Below are positions 23,442 through 30,805 of a DNA stretch of 31,674 nucleotides, in pieces; position 1 is the first letter of the stretch; each line of letters begins with the position of its first letter. The stretch comes from Sphingomonas sp. S-NIH.Pt15_0812 (GTDB lineage Bacteria; Pseudomonadota; Alphaproteobacteria; Sphingomonadales; Sphingomonadaceae): assembly GCF_003951315.1 (NCBI RefSeq), contig NZ_QLJH01000034.1, forward strand, positions 1-31,674. The letters run 5' to 3'. Both the position numbers and the translations under genes were made by a program. Below the pieces are notes generated by a model that saw only the letters and a list, made by a program, of their open reading frames with translations, ran no database searches and had not been told where the DNA came from.

Positions 23442-24122
23442 ATGGCCTACACTGACCAGAAGATGAGTGGGAGCAAGGTCGTCGCGATCGTGATCGTCGC
23501 GCTGATTCACGCTCTTCTCGGCTATGCGTTCGTCACCGGCCTTGCGTACCAGTACGTCAAGAAGGTGACGGGTGACCTGAACACGTTCGACGTGGAGCCG
23601 CCACCGCCGCCGCCGCCGCCGGATGAACCGCCGCCGCCGCCGCCAGACACGCCGAGCCTGCCGCCGCCCCCGACCACGGTCGTGGTGCCGCCGCCGATCG
23701 TGCCTGTTCCGGTGCCTGCGCCGGCGATCAACACGTCGACCATCATCCCGCCGTCGCAGCCCACTGCGCCGCCGGCTCCGCCTGCACCGCCGGCTCCGCC
23801 CGCGCCGCCGGCCGCGCCCGTGGTCAGCAAGGCCGCCGGGGCCAAGGGTGATCCCTCGCAATGGGTGACGACGGATGATTATCCGCCGAGCTCGCTGCGC
23901 GCCGAGGAAGAGGGCACGACCGGTATCGCCTGGGACATCAATGCCCAAGGCCGCGTGGAGAACTGCCGCGTCACGTCGTCCAGCGGGTCCGCCGCGCTCG
24001 ATCGCGCCGCCTGCGCCGCGATCACCCGTCGCGGTCGCTACCAGCCGGCACTCGACCAGAGCGGTAACCCGATCCGTTCGAGCTCGTCGCGTCGCGTGAC
24101 GTGGAAGATCCCGCCGAGCTAA
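23442..24122 (+). CDS. tonB: TonB energy transducer
   Basis: A 226-aa protein carrying proton-motive force from ExbB/ExbD to outer-membrane receptors. N-terminal membrane helix (KVVAIVIVALIHALLGYAFV) with the conserved His at 23. Then a periplasmic Pro-rich spacer (about 52-125): runs of Pro with acidic residues, then repeated APP triplets. The C-terminal TonB domain runs about 143-226: PPSSLRAEEEGTTGIAWDI, RVTSSSGSAALDRAACAAI, YQPALDQSGNPI. ATG 23442 follows AAGGAG; M8 (23463) is the alternative. First gene of tonB-exbB-exbD-exbD. It is a likely energy source for the receptor at 2061. Confidence 0.94.
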   Translation: MAYTDQKMSGSKVVAIVIVALIHALLGYAFVTGLAYQYVKKVTGDLNTFDVEPPPPPPPPDEPPPPPPDTPSLPPPPTTVVVPPPIVPVPVPAPAINTSTIIPPSQPTAPPAPPAPPAPPAPPAAPVVSKAAGAKGDPSQWVTTDDYPPSSLRAEEEGTTGIAWDINAQGRVENCRVTSSSGSAALDRAACAAITRRGRYQPALDQSGNPIRSSSSRRVTWKIPPS

Positions 24123-24175
24123 GCGGCTCGCGTCTGCCCAACACACACAAATGATTTAGCCAGAGGACAATCTAG

Positions 24176-24967
24176 ATGCTCACCACCATTCTCGCCGCGG
24201 GCGGCGCGGCCGCCGCGCAGGGCGACAACCCGTACGGCCTCCAGCAGGCGCTCAAGGAAGGCGGTCTCATCTCGCAGACCGTGTTCGCGATCCTGGTGCT
24301 GATGTCGATCGTCTCGTTCTACATCCTGTTCTCGAAGCTGTTCGAGCAGCAGAAGCTGATCAACCAGGCCAAGCGCGTGCGCCAGGGTTTCTGGTCGTCG
24401 AACAGCCTCCGCGAGGGTTCGGCCAAGCTCGAGAAGAACTCGGCCTACAAGCAGATCGTCGACGACGGTCTGGCCGCGCAGGAGCAGCATTCGAAGCTGA
24501 CCGATCCGGTCGAGGCGCATGACTGGCTGCATGGTTCGCTGGCGCGGTCGGAAGCCGCGATCAACTCGAAGCTGGGTGGCGGTCTCGCCTTCCTCGCGAC
24601 GGTGGGTTCGGTGTCGCCGTTCATCGGTCTGTTCGGCACGGTTATCGGCATCTACCGCGCGCTGGTGAAGATCGGTGCGTCGGGTCAGGCCTCGATCGAC
24701 AAGGTCGCGGGTCCGGTCGGCGAAGCGCTGATCATGACCGCACTCGGCCTGGTCGTCGCGGTTCCCGCGGTGCTCTCGTACAACTGGCTGCAGCGCCGCA
24801 ACAAGTCGATCGCGGAGGACCTGTCGGCCTTCTCGAACGACGTGCTGGGCTTCCTGGCTTCCAACGGTGCGGTTCGCCCGACGCACGGCCCCGCCGCCGC
24901 CACCAAGGCGCCGGTGAAGCCGACCACGACGGCCGGCCAGACCGGTGGCGTGCCGCGCGCCAACTAA
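24176..24967 (+). CDS. exbB: ExbB/TolQ-type proton channel subunit
   Basis: A 263-aa inner-membrane protein of the MotA/TolQ/ExbB family. Three helices: about 36-58 (SQTVFAILVLMSIVSFYILF), about 140-165 (LAFLATVGSVSPFIGLFGTVIG) and about 180-210 (GPVGEALIMTALGLVVAVPAVLSYN), with the long cytoplasmic loop between the first two. GLFGTVIGIYRAL and TALGLVVAVPAV are family motifs. The start follows AGAGGA. It lies 53 bases after tonB, and a hairpin with a T-run follows its stop. The Ala/Thr/Pro-rich C-terminal tail is longer than usual. Confidence 0.94.
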   Translation: MLTTILAAGGAAAAQGDNPYGLQQALKEGGLISQTVFAILVLMSIVSFYILFSKLFEQQKLINQAKRVRQGFWSSNSLREGSAKLEKNSAYKQIVDDGLAAQEQHSKLTDPVEAHDWLHGSLARSEAAINSKLGGGLAFLATVGSVSPFIGLFGTVIGIYRALVKIGASGQASIDKVAGPVGEALIMTALGLVVAVPAVLSYNWLQRRNKSIAEDLSAFSNDVLGFLASNGAVRPTHGPAAATKAPVKPTTTAGQTGGVPRAN

Positions 24968-24979
24968 GACGCGAGAAAG

Positions 24980-25010
24980 ACGGGGCGGCTGTCGTCGGCG
25001 GCCCCGTTTT
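24980..25010 (+). terminator. Intra-operon hairpin after exbB
   Basis: ACGGGGC and GCCCCGT form a 7-bp stem around a 14-base, GC-rich loop, followed by TTT. It sits between exbB (stop 24967) and the first exbD (25061). It may act as partial terminator or processing site to make more ExbB than ExbD, which fits the known excess of ExbB in the complex. Confidence 0.5.
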
Positions 25011-25060
25011 CCTTCCACCGGCGGTTCCGGTGGCGATTACATGGATAGGATAGTTCGCAC

Positions 25061-25540
25061 ATGGCGATGAGTGTTGGTGGCGATTCCACCGAGAAATCGA
25101 TATCGGACATCAACACGACGCCGCTGGTCGACGTCATGCTTGTGCTCCTGATCATTTTCCTGGTGACGACGACCGTCGCCGTCCAGGCAGTGCAGCTGAA
25201 GCTGCCGGATGTCCGTTTCGATCCGACGACGACCAAGCCCGAGAACGTCTTGCTGTCGGTGACGACCGCGCCCGATGGCGGCTGCGCGGTCTATTGGGGC
25301 CTGTCGCGCGTCACCTCGACCGAACTGCTCGATCGCGGTGTGGCCAAGCTGAAGGCCGAGATCGATCGCCAGGGCGGCCCCAATGCCGCCGGCCTCGAAC
25401 TGCCCGAGGCGCATATCCGCGGTGACGTGAACGCACCGTACAAGTGTATCGGCGGCACGATCTACACGATGCAGCGCGCCGGCTTCGCCCGCGTCGGCTT
25501 CATTTCCGAGCCGCCCGCCAGCGGCACCACTGATCGCTGA
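25061..25540 (+). CDS. exbD: ExbD/TolR-type protein, copy 1
   Basis: A 159-aa protein with one N-terminal helix (VMLVLLIIFLVTTTVAV, about 25-41) and a periplasmic domain. The family motif ISDINTTPLVDVMLVLL carries the proton-path Asp at 24. The periplasmic part has two Cys (GGCAVYWG and YKCIGGT) and the late TMQRAGFARVGFISE motif. An alternative ATG lies at 25067. It pairs with a second ExbD 30 bases downstream; the two differ throughout the periplasmic domain and are not a recent duplication. Confidence 0.93.
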   Translation: MAMSVGGDSTEKSISDINTTPLVDVMLVLLIIFLVTTTVAVQAVQLKLPDVRFDPTTTKPENVLLSVTTAPDGGCAVYWGLSRVTSTELLDRGVAKLKAEIDRQGGPNAAGLELPEAHIRGDVNAPYKCIGGTIYTMQRAGFARVGFISEPPASGTTDR

Positions 25541-25570
25541 TCGCTCGGACGTATTTAGGAGTAGCATGAC

Positions 25571-25996
25571 ATGGCAATGAGCGGCGGCAAAGAAGACGAC
25601 GGCCCGATGATGGAAATGAACATGACGCCGCTGATCGACGTCCTGCTCGTTCTCCTCATCATGTTCATCATCACCATCCCGATCCAGACGCATGCGGTGA
25701 AGGTCGATCTTCCGCAGAACTCGAAGAGCCCGGCGAACCCGGTCGATGCACAGAAGAACAAGATCACCATCGACGCGGCGGGCACGATCGCCTGGAACGG
25801 CTCACCGGTGGACGAGGTGACGCTGCGCCAGTATCTCGACCAGTCGGCGGCGATGAACCCGGAGCCGGAACTCCATTTCCAGCCCGCGCCCGACGCACGT
25901 TACGAAGTAGTCGACAAGACGCTGGCCGTGGTCAAGCGGTCCGCGATCACCAAGCTCGGCTTCATCGGCAACGAGCAGTATCGTAACGACTTCTGA
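25571..25996 (+). CDS. exbD: ExbD/TolR-type protein, copy 2
   Basis: A 141-aa protein with the same layout: MNMTPLIDVLLVLLIMFIITI with the conserved Asp at 23, then a periplasmic domain ending with RSAITKLGFIGNEQY. No cysteines in the periplasmic part, unlike copy 1. A ribosome site (AGGAG) lies 13-14 bases before ATG 25571; ATG 25577 is an alternative. Last gene of the operon, closed by a strong terminator. Two distinct ExbDs per operon are common in Xanthomonas/Caulobacter-type systems, where one may specialise for certain receptors. Confidence 0.93.
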   Translation: MAMSGGKEDDGPMMEMNMTPLIDVLLVLLIMFIITIPIQTHAVKVDLPQNSKSPANPVDAQKNKITIDAAGTIAWNGSPVDEVTLRQYLDQSAAMNPEPELHFQPAPDARYEVVDKTLAVVKRSAITKLGFIGNEQYRNDF

Positions 25997-26022
25997 TCGT
26001 TCGATCCTGGCCAGACGATGCG

Positions 26023-26049
26023 AGGCGGCCCTGCGGGGCCGCCTTTTTT
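26023..26049 (+). terminator. Strong intrinsic terminator of the tonB-exbBDD operon
   Basis: AGGCGGCCC and GGGCCGCCT pair over 9 bp around a TGCG loop, followed by a run of T. A classical intrinsic terminator 27 bases after the last stop. Confidence 0.9.
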
Positions 26050-26491
26050 GTTGCGTGCTGCCGGCCGCCGCCCGGGCCTCGGTGCGGCCGTGGTGAAGGG
26101 AAGGGCATCTACCGGCATCAGTGTCGAAGCCAGGTCCATCCGCCGGGATGAAGGGGAGGCCAGGCTTTGCGCGTATTGGTCGCTGACTGTCCTACGCCAC
26201 CTGCGACCTGCCCATGCTTGGCCTTCGCCGACTCCCTCGCGACGTATTGCGGCTACCTTGCCTGATCCCCATCGACGGCCGATCATCGGACCGCCATGTT
26301 GGCCGGCAACCACCACGCACCGTCCCACAGAAGGCGCGAGACCCGTCACGCCAGTGGAGGTCATGGGATAGATCGCCTGAGCGGGATACACAGGTCCGCC
26401 GTCGCCAGCATGCCTTGACGCGCCCTCCGCAGCAGGCGCTCGGTCCTGGGCGGGGTGCCCTACAGCCCATGGACATGACCTCGACTTGGGA
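26050..26491. other. Non-coding stretch
   Basis: About 440 bases between the operon terminator and a REP-like palindrome. Open frames exist but show no family similarity, ribosome site or codon pattern. Nothing recognisable on either strand. Confidence 0.5.
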
Positions 26492-26571
26492 CCGTCATTG
26501 CGGGCGTAGCGAAGCAATCCAGAGCGTCGCGCGCGCGGCCATGGGTCGCTTCGCTGCGCCCCCAATGACGG
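26492..26571. repeat. REP-like palindromic element
   Basis: Left arm CCGTCATTGCGGGCGTAGC.. (26492-26520) and right arm ..CTGCGCCCCCAATGACGG (26543-26571) are imperfect inverted repeats of 29 bases with a GC-rich centre. The pattern GTCATTGCG-AGCGAAGCAATCC is a well-known dispersed intergenic element in proteobacteria, including sphingomonads. Multiple copies are expected in the genome; only one is in this window. Confidence 0.7.
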
Positions 26572-26792
26572 CTTGGGTCGATCCGATGGCATCCTGATCT
26601 CGCAGCCCTGTTTTTCCACATCCGGCGGACGCAAAGCGCGTGTTCGCGCGAGCTGGGGCCTGTCTGTCCACCAATGACACAGGCGCTTTGTCTCGACCCG
26701 GCCCTTTCCCCCTTGCGTTGCATTCACGGAAATGACACATCTGAGTCACAAAAGTGAAACATCGTGGTGATGGTCACGCGATTGGGAGATGG

Positions 26793-27143
26793 ATGATGCG
26801 CACGGTGCTGATGTCCTCAATTGGGCTCGCCCTGGTGGCGGCCCCTGCCATGGCGGCCGAGCGGACCGGCTATATGGCCATTGCCGCCGGCAATCTGAAA
26901 AAGGCGGAAGCGACGCTTTCGACGGCGCGTCAGTCCGGCAAGGCAACGCCCGAGGTGCTGCTCAACCTGGCGGCGGTGTACCAGCAGACCGGTCGTACGG
27001 CTGAGGCGCAGTCCCTCTATGCGGCGGTGCTCGATTCGCCGGACGTCCAGATGGACCTGGCGTCCGGCGCGACGGCCGGTTCGCATCAGGTGGCGCAGCG
27101 CGGTCTGAATCGTTTGACGCCGCTCGCGATCGCGACCCGCTGA
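26793..27143 (+). CDS. Small secreted TPR-like protein
   Basis: A 116-aa protein with a signal peptide (MMRTVLMSSIGLALVAAPAMA, then AERTGY). The mature part begins AERTGYMAIAAGNLKKAEATL and continues PEVLLNLAAVYQQTGRTAEAQSLYAAVL, which is one clear TPR unit (A..L..A......A...Y) plus a preceding half unit. It ends with a region GLNRLTPLAIATR. GGAG lies just upstream; ATG 26793 or 26796 are equivalent choices. Monocistronic, with 225 bases of non-coding DNA before it. Likely periplasmic scaffold or lipoprotein-like partner (no lipobox); function unknown. Confidence 0.7.
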   Translation: MMRTVLMSSIGLALVAAPAMAAERTGYMAIAAGNLKKAEATLSTARQSGKATPEVLLNLAAVYQQTGRTAEAQSLYAAVLDSPDVQMDLASGATAGSHQVAQRGLNRLTPLAIATR

Positions 27144-27214
27144 ACCCTGACCGCTTGGGTTCGACGGGGCGGGGGGCCGCGTCCTTCTTAGCGATAGCCT
27201 GCCATCGCATGAAG

Positions 27215-27256
27215 CATGACCAAAGCCATCCGCCCAAACGGATGGCCTTGGTCATG
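27215..27256. repeat. Long stem-loop downstream of the TPR gene
   Basis: CATGACCAAAGCCATCCG and CGGATGGCCTTGGTCATG pair over 18 positions with one mismatch around the loop CCCAAA. No T-run. It starts 72 bases after the TPR gene stop and could be its 3' terminator/processing hairpin, or part of a repeat element. Confidence 0.6.
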
Positions 27257-27732
27257 GCTCGCAATCATCTCAGCAGCGGGAGCGGATGTTCGGCTTAACG
27301 TATCGTATGCGACCGGACTATTTTGCTGACGTCGAGCCGAACGGATCCTCCACCTGGGTATCGGTGTGACGGAGGCGACGGGTCAAAACCGGACAATGCC
27401 AGCTATGCGTCAGTCAAACCTCCAGGCCTCCGCTGGACTACATGCCGGCCATCATCGCGTGATTGCCACGATCAGGGCGGCGAGCGCCTAAATTCGGGAA
27501 GCCGCGTGGCCCGTCCTAGCGTTTCCCTCGCAATCCGAGTGAAGAAGGGCCCTCCGCCAAACGCAGCGGCAAACTGACCCAACCCCCGCGCATCAAAGGC
27601 TCACATCCCATGTGGGGGCGCTGTCCCGCGTTCTCGCGGACCAATCGATCGCGCCATAACACGGCGCTGCCGCCTCAGCGGTCCTCGACAACCAGATCGT
27701 CGCCCAACCCGTGCTCCGTGCCCGACGCCGGA
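27257..27732. other. Non-coding stretch with no recognised gene
   Basis: About 475 bases between the stem-loop and the 3' end of the coiled-coil gene. Short open frames on both strands have no convincing start or similarity. Composition is slightly less GC-rich and unpatterned. It could be decayed mobile-element DNA, but I see no transposase motif. Confidence 0.45.
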
Positions 27733-30396
27733 TCAGCGAAGCCGTTCGATCGCCTGCGCGAGCGCCACATAGAGCTTGCCCATGTCCGACGACAACAGGG
27801 TCACGCCGAGCGGCGATCCCTCCGCCTGCGCCAGGATCATGCGGAGCATCGCCTCGAAATCGTGGATGTAGCGGTTGACCTGGTCGCGGAAGCCGGCGTC
27901 GCCATCGTATAGCTCGACCACGGCCGCCGCCTGGCTGGCGTCGAGCAGCCGCACCGCCCGGCGGGTGAAGACACCGCGATCCCCCTTGAGATAGGCGGCC
28001 CAGGCGCTGTCGGCGATGTCCGGCGCGAAGGCGCGGGTGATGTCGATCGAGGCGGAGTTGAGCCGCTCGATCAGCGTCGCGACACGCCGGGTCAGCATGT
28101 CCTTCTCGGCCGTCTCGCGCTCCTGACGGGCCTCGCCGATGCGGGTCTCGACCAGGGCCGACTGGGTGGCGATCGTGTCGACCTGGGCCGCCAGCCGCTC
28201 CGTTGCCTGGGTCGCGGCCTCGACCGCCACGCGGGTGGCGTCGGCGATGGCATCGACCTGCCGCACCACCGTGTCGCCGGTCGCCCGCCGCATCGCTTCG
28301 GTCGCCGCATCGCCCATGGTCGCGGCCGCCTGCGGGATCACCGCGGTCAGCGCCTCGCGGGCGCGTTCCGCCGCCAGTTCGGCCGTGTCGCGCACCCGCT
28401 CCAGCGCATCGAGCAATTGCGGCGCGGCCTCGCCGGCAAAACGCTGGGAACGGTCCAGCGCCGCCGCGACGCTCTCGTCCAGCGCCGCCAGCTGATCGCG
28501 CCCCTGGCCCAGCGTTGCCGACAGTCCGGTGCCGAGCTCGTCGAGCGTCCGCCGCTGGGTGGCGATGACATCGGCGATCGACTCGATCGCGTCATGCGTG
28601 CTTTCCGCCGCGGTGACGAGCGCGAGCAGTTCCGGCTTGGCCTGGGCGACGACCGAGCGGCTCGCGCCGATCCGACCATCGAGGCGGTCGAGCGCCTCCG
28701 GCAGGGTTTCGTCGATCTCGCGCGCCGCCGCGTCCAGCGCGACCAACAGCGTCTCGGCGGTGCCGATCGTGCGCGTCGCCATCGCCTCGCCGGCTTTCAA
28801 TGCCTCCGTCATCGCATCGGCGGACCCGCCCAGCGCGCTGATCGAGGCGGCGAGCCGCTGCGAGCGTTGCTCGCCCTGATCCTGGAGCGCGGCCATACGC
28901 TGCTCGACGGACTCGATCGCGGCGTGCAGGCCCGCGATCATCGTATCGCCGGCACCCGCCTGGCCCTCGAACCGTCCGGCGATATGATCGACTGCGCGGT
29001 CGATCGCCTCCAGCCGTTCGGCCAGCGCCTGGGTGCCGGCCTCCCCGATCACCTCCAGCGTGGCCCGAGCCTGCTCCAACCGGCCTTCGATCGCGTCGAC
29101 CTGGCCGGCGAGCAGGGCTGCGCCGTCGCGGGCGCTCGCGTCCAGCGCCGCCTGGTGCGTGCCGAGCGTCGCCAGCATCGCCTCGCCCTGCGTGCCGAGC
29201 GCGCCATGGGCGTCACGCAGCCGGGTGTCGACCCGATCGGCCTGTTGCTCCAGGCGTTCCGCGCCGGCGCGGGCGGTGGCGTCGAGCGCCTCCTGATGCG
29301 CGCGCAAGGTCGCGATCATCGTCTCGCCTTGCGCCTCCAGCGTGGCGCGGGCCTGATCGGCGGCATCGGCCATGGCCTGGGCCTGGCGGGCAATCGCAGC
29401 GGTGGTCTCGCGGGCGCCGCTATCGAGCTGGCCCTGGTGCGTCGCCAGGGCGGCGACCAGGGCCTCGCCCTCCGCACCCAGGCCGGCACGGGCCTGTTCG
29501 ACCGACTGCTCGGTGCGAGCGATGAGCGCCTCCACCGTCGTCGCCATCGTCGCGCCGGCACGATCCAGGCGCAGGCCGACGCCGTCGCTCGCCTCCGAGA
29601 TGCGGGCGATATTGGCGGCCAATCGCTCGGCGGCGGTGGTCGCGACCACATCCGCCTCATGCGCGCGGTCGGCCAGGGTGGAGAGCTGGGCATCGAGCGC
29701 GGCGACCTGCGCGGCGGCGGACAGGCCGGCCTGATCGATGCGACGGCCGATCTCCTCGCTGTCGGCACGCGCGGCGGGGATGGCGGCGAGCAGCTCGGCG
29801 ACCGAGGCATGCGCCATCTCGGCGGCGTCGGCCAGGCGATGGGCATGGGCGTCGGCGCGCTCGATCTCGCCGGCGAGCGCGCGGCCGATCGTCTCCAGCC
29901 GGGTCGCGGCGGCATCGCCGGTATGGGCGAGCGCGGCGAGCTGGTCGTTCAGATGCGCGCGTTGCACGTCGATATGCTGCGACAGGGTGGCGATCCGGTC
30001 TTCCAGGGCCGCCGCCTCGGCGCGCATCGCCCGCGAGGTCTGGCCGAAGCGATGCGCCTCCGCCCGGCTGGTGCGTTGCGCCAGCAGCCAGACGATCCCG
30101 ACCAGTGCCGGCACCACGCACAAGGCGGTGGCGATCTGCACCGCCTGGATCGGCGAAAGCGTCGTCAGCTGGTTGCGCACCATCCACAGGATCGCGGCAT
30201 CGAGCAGCACGGCCGCCGCCAGGGCCGCCGGGCCGGTCCAGCCGCGAGTCGCGGCCGCCTGTTCGGGCTGCTCGACGACGAGTTCGAGCACCTCGGGCTG
30301 GCCACGCGGTTCGTCCGGCCGTCGCGGCCAGAGGTCATGGCCTGAATCCACCGGCGCGCCCATCAACGATCCCCCATCATCGCCGTCCTGTACCAT
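27733..30396 (-). CDS. Membrane-anchored coiled-coil protein, TipN-like architecture
   Basis: An 887-aa protein: short cytoplasmic N-terminus rich in D/P/E, two membrane helices (about 56-73 and 84-106), then a very long Ala/Glu/Gln-rich coiled coil (about 110-760), and a conserved C-terminal globular end (about 770-887, with SIDITRAFAPDIADSAWAAYLKGD, RGVFTRRAVRLLD, FRDQVNRYIHDFEAMLR and LLSSDMGKLYVALAQAIERL). Residues 302-442 hold three 47-residue tandem repeats. The layout (two N-terminal TM helices, large C-terminal coiled coil, about 890 aa) resembles the alphaproteobacterial polarity factor TipN; homology is a hypothesis. It is divergent from an Hpt-like gene (63 bases between starts). 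Confidence 0.8.
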   Translation of the reverse strand: MVQDGDDGGSLMGAPVDSGHDLWPRRPDEPRGQPEVLELVVEQPEQAAATRGWTGPAALAAAVLLDAAILWMVRNQLTTLSPIQAVQIATALCVVPALVGIVWLLAQRTSRAEAHRFGQTSRAMRAEAAALEDRIATLSQHIDVQRAHLNDQLAALAHTGDAAATRLETIGRALAGEIERADAHAHRLADAAEMAHASVAELLAAIPAARADSEEIGRRIDQAGLSAAAQVAALDAQLSTLADRAHEADVVATTAAERLAANIARISEASDGVGLRLDRAGATMATTVEALIARTEQSVEQARAGLGAEGEALVAALATHQGQLDSGARETTAAIARQAQAMADAADQARATLEAQGETMIATLRAHQEALDATARAGAERLEQQADRVDTRLRDAHGALGTQGEAMLATLGTHQAALDASARDGAALLAGQVDAIEGRLEQARATLEVIGEAGTQALAERLEAIDRAVDHIAGRFEGQAGAGDTMIAGLHAAIESVEQRMAALQDQGEQRSQRLAASISALGGSADAMTEALKAGEAMATRTIGTAETLLVALDAAAREIDETLPEALDRLDGRIGASRSVVAQAKPELLALVTAAESTHDAIESIADVIATQRRTLDELGTGLSATLGQGRDQLAALDESVAAALDRSQRFAGEAAPQLLDALERVRDTAELAAERAREALTAVIPQAAATMGDAATEAMRRATGDTVVRQVDAIADATRVAVEAATQATERLAAQVDTIATQSALVETRIGEARQERETAEKDMLTRRVATLIERLNSASIDITRAFAPDIADSAWAAYLKGDRGVFTRRAVRLLDASQAAAVVELYDGDAGFRDQVNRYIHDFEAMLRMILAQAEGSPLGVTLLSSDMGKLYVALAQAIERLR
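29071..29493 (-). repeat. Three 47-residue tandem repeats within the coiled coil
   Basis: Units at residues 302-348, 349-395 and 396-442 align without gaps: each begins ARAxL or AHGAL, then xxxGEAMxATLxxHQxxLD around positions 8-24, and a helical second half. A fourth unit starts at 443 (ARATLEVIGE) but diverges quickly. At DNA level the unit is 141 bases. Confidence 0.8.
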
Positions 30397-30459
30397 CTTT
30401 ACCGGCTCGCGACACCCCGTCGCAATATCTCGTTAAGTGTCTGCGTTTACGGACAGACC

Positions 30460-30753
30460 ATGGCTTATGATCCCGGAGCGATCGATGCGGCGCTGGCGGC
30501 GGCGGTGGGTGACGAGCCCGCGCTGATCGCGGAACTGCGCGGCGCTTTCCTCGACGGCGTGACGCGCGCGTGCACGCAATTGGAAGCGGCGGAGACGGTG
30601 GAGCATTGGCGCATGGCGGCGGCGCGGCTGCGCGGCCTGTCCGCCAGTTTCGGCGCGGTGCGACTGATGGGGCTGGCGGCGCTGGCGGCCGAGGCGCGGC
30701 CGGGCGATCCCGACCTGCTGGTCAAGATCCGGCGCGCCGTCGATCGGCTCTGA
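30460..30753 (+). CDS. Hpt-like protein without the phospho-acceptor His
   Basis: A 97-aa all-helical protein. The segment HWRMAAARLRGLSASFGAVRLMGLAALAAEA closely follows the Hpt consensus (AHxLKGxxxxFGAxxLxxLxxxxE), with VEHW before it. In the key motif the His is Ala (A55) and the Lys is Arg (R58). It therefore should not relay phosphate but could still bind a response-regulator or kinase partner. Start 30460 is the only good ATG, though without a strong ribosome site. It shares an upstream region with the coiled-coil membrane protein, and the nucleotidyltransferase-like gene starts 52 bases downstream, so it could be in an operon with it. Confidence 0.65.
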   Translation: MAYDPGAIDAALAAAVGDEPALIAELRGAFLDGVTRACTQLEAAETVEHWRMAAARLRGLSASFGAVRLMGLAALAAEARPGDPDLLVKIRRAVDRL

Positions 30754-30805
30754 GTCGACCGGCCGCCTCTTGCATCCCACCGCCGGAGCCTTAACAGCCG
30801 GGGCC

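Noticed and set aside
26018..26371. 117-codon ORF after the exbD terminator
   Set aside because: It begins inside the intrinsic terminator hairpin, lacks a ribosome site and has no recognisable domain.
26460..26723. 87-codon minus-strand ORF across the REP-like element
   Set aside because: Its protein (GRSEATHGRARDALDCFATPAMT) is the well-known spurious translation of dispersed REP-type palindromes.
28417..30345. 642-codon plus-strand ORF inside the coiled-coil gene
   Set aside because: Shadow of the 887-aa coiled-coil gene. The repeats make an artificially open complementary frame; no start signal or family.
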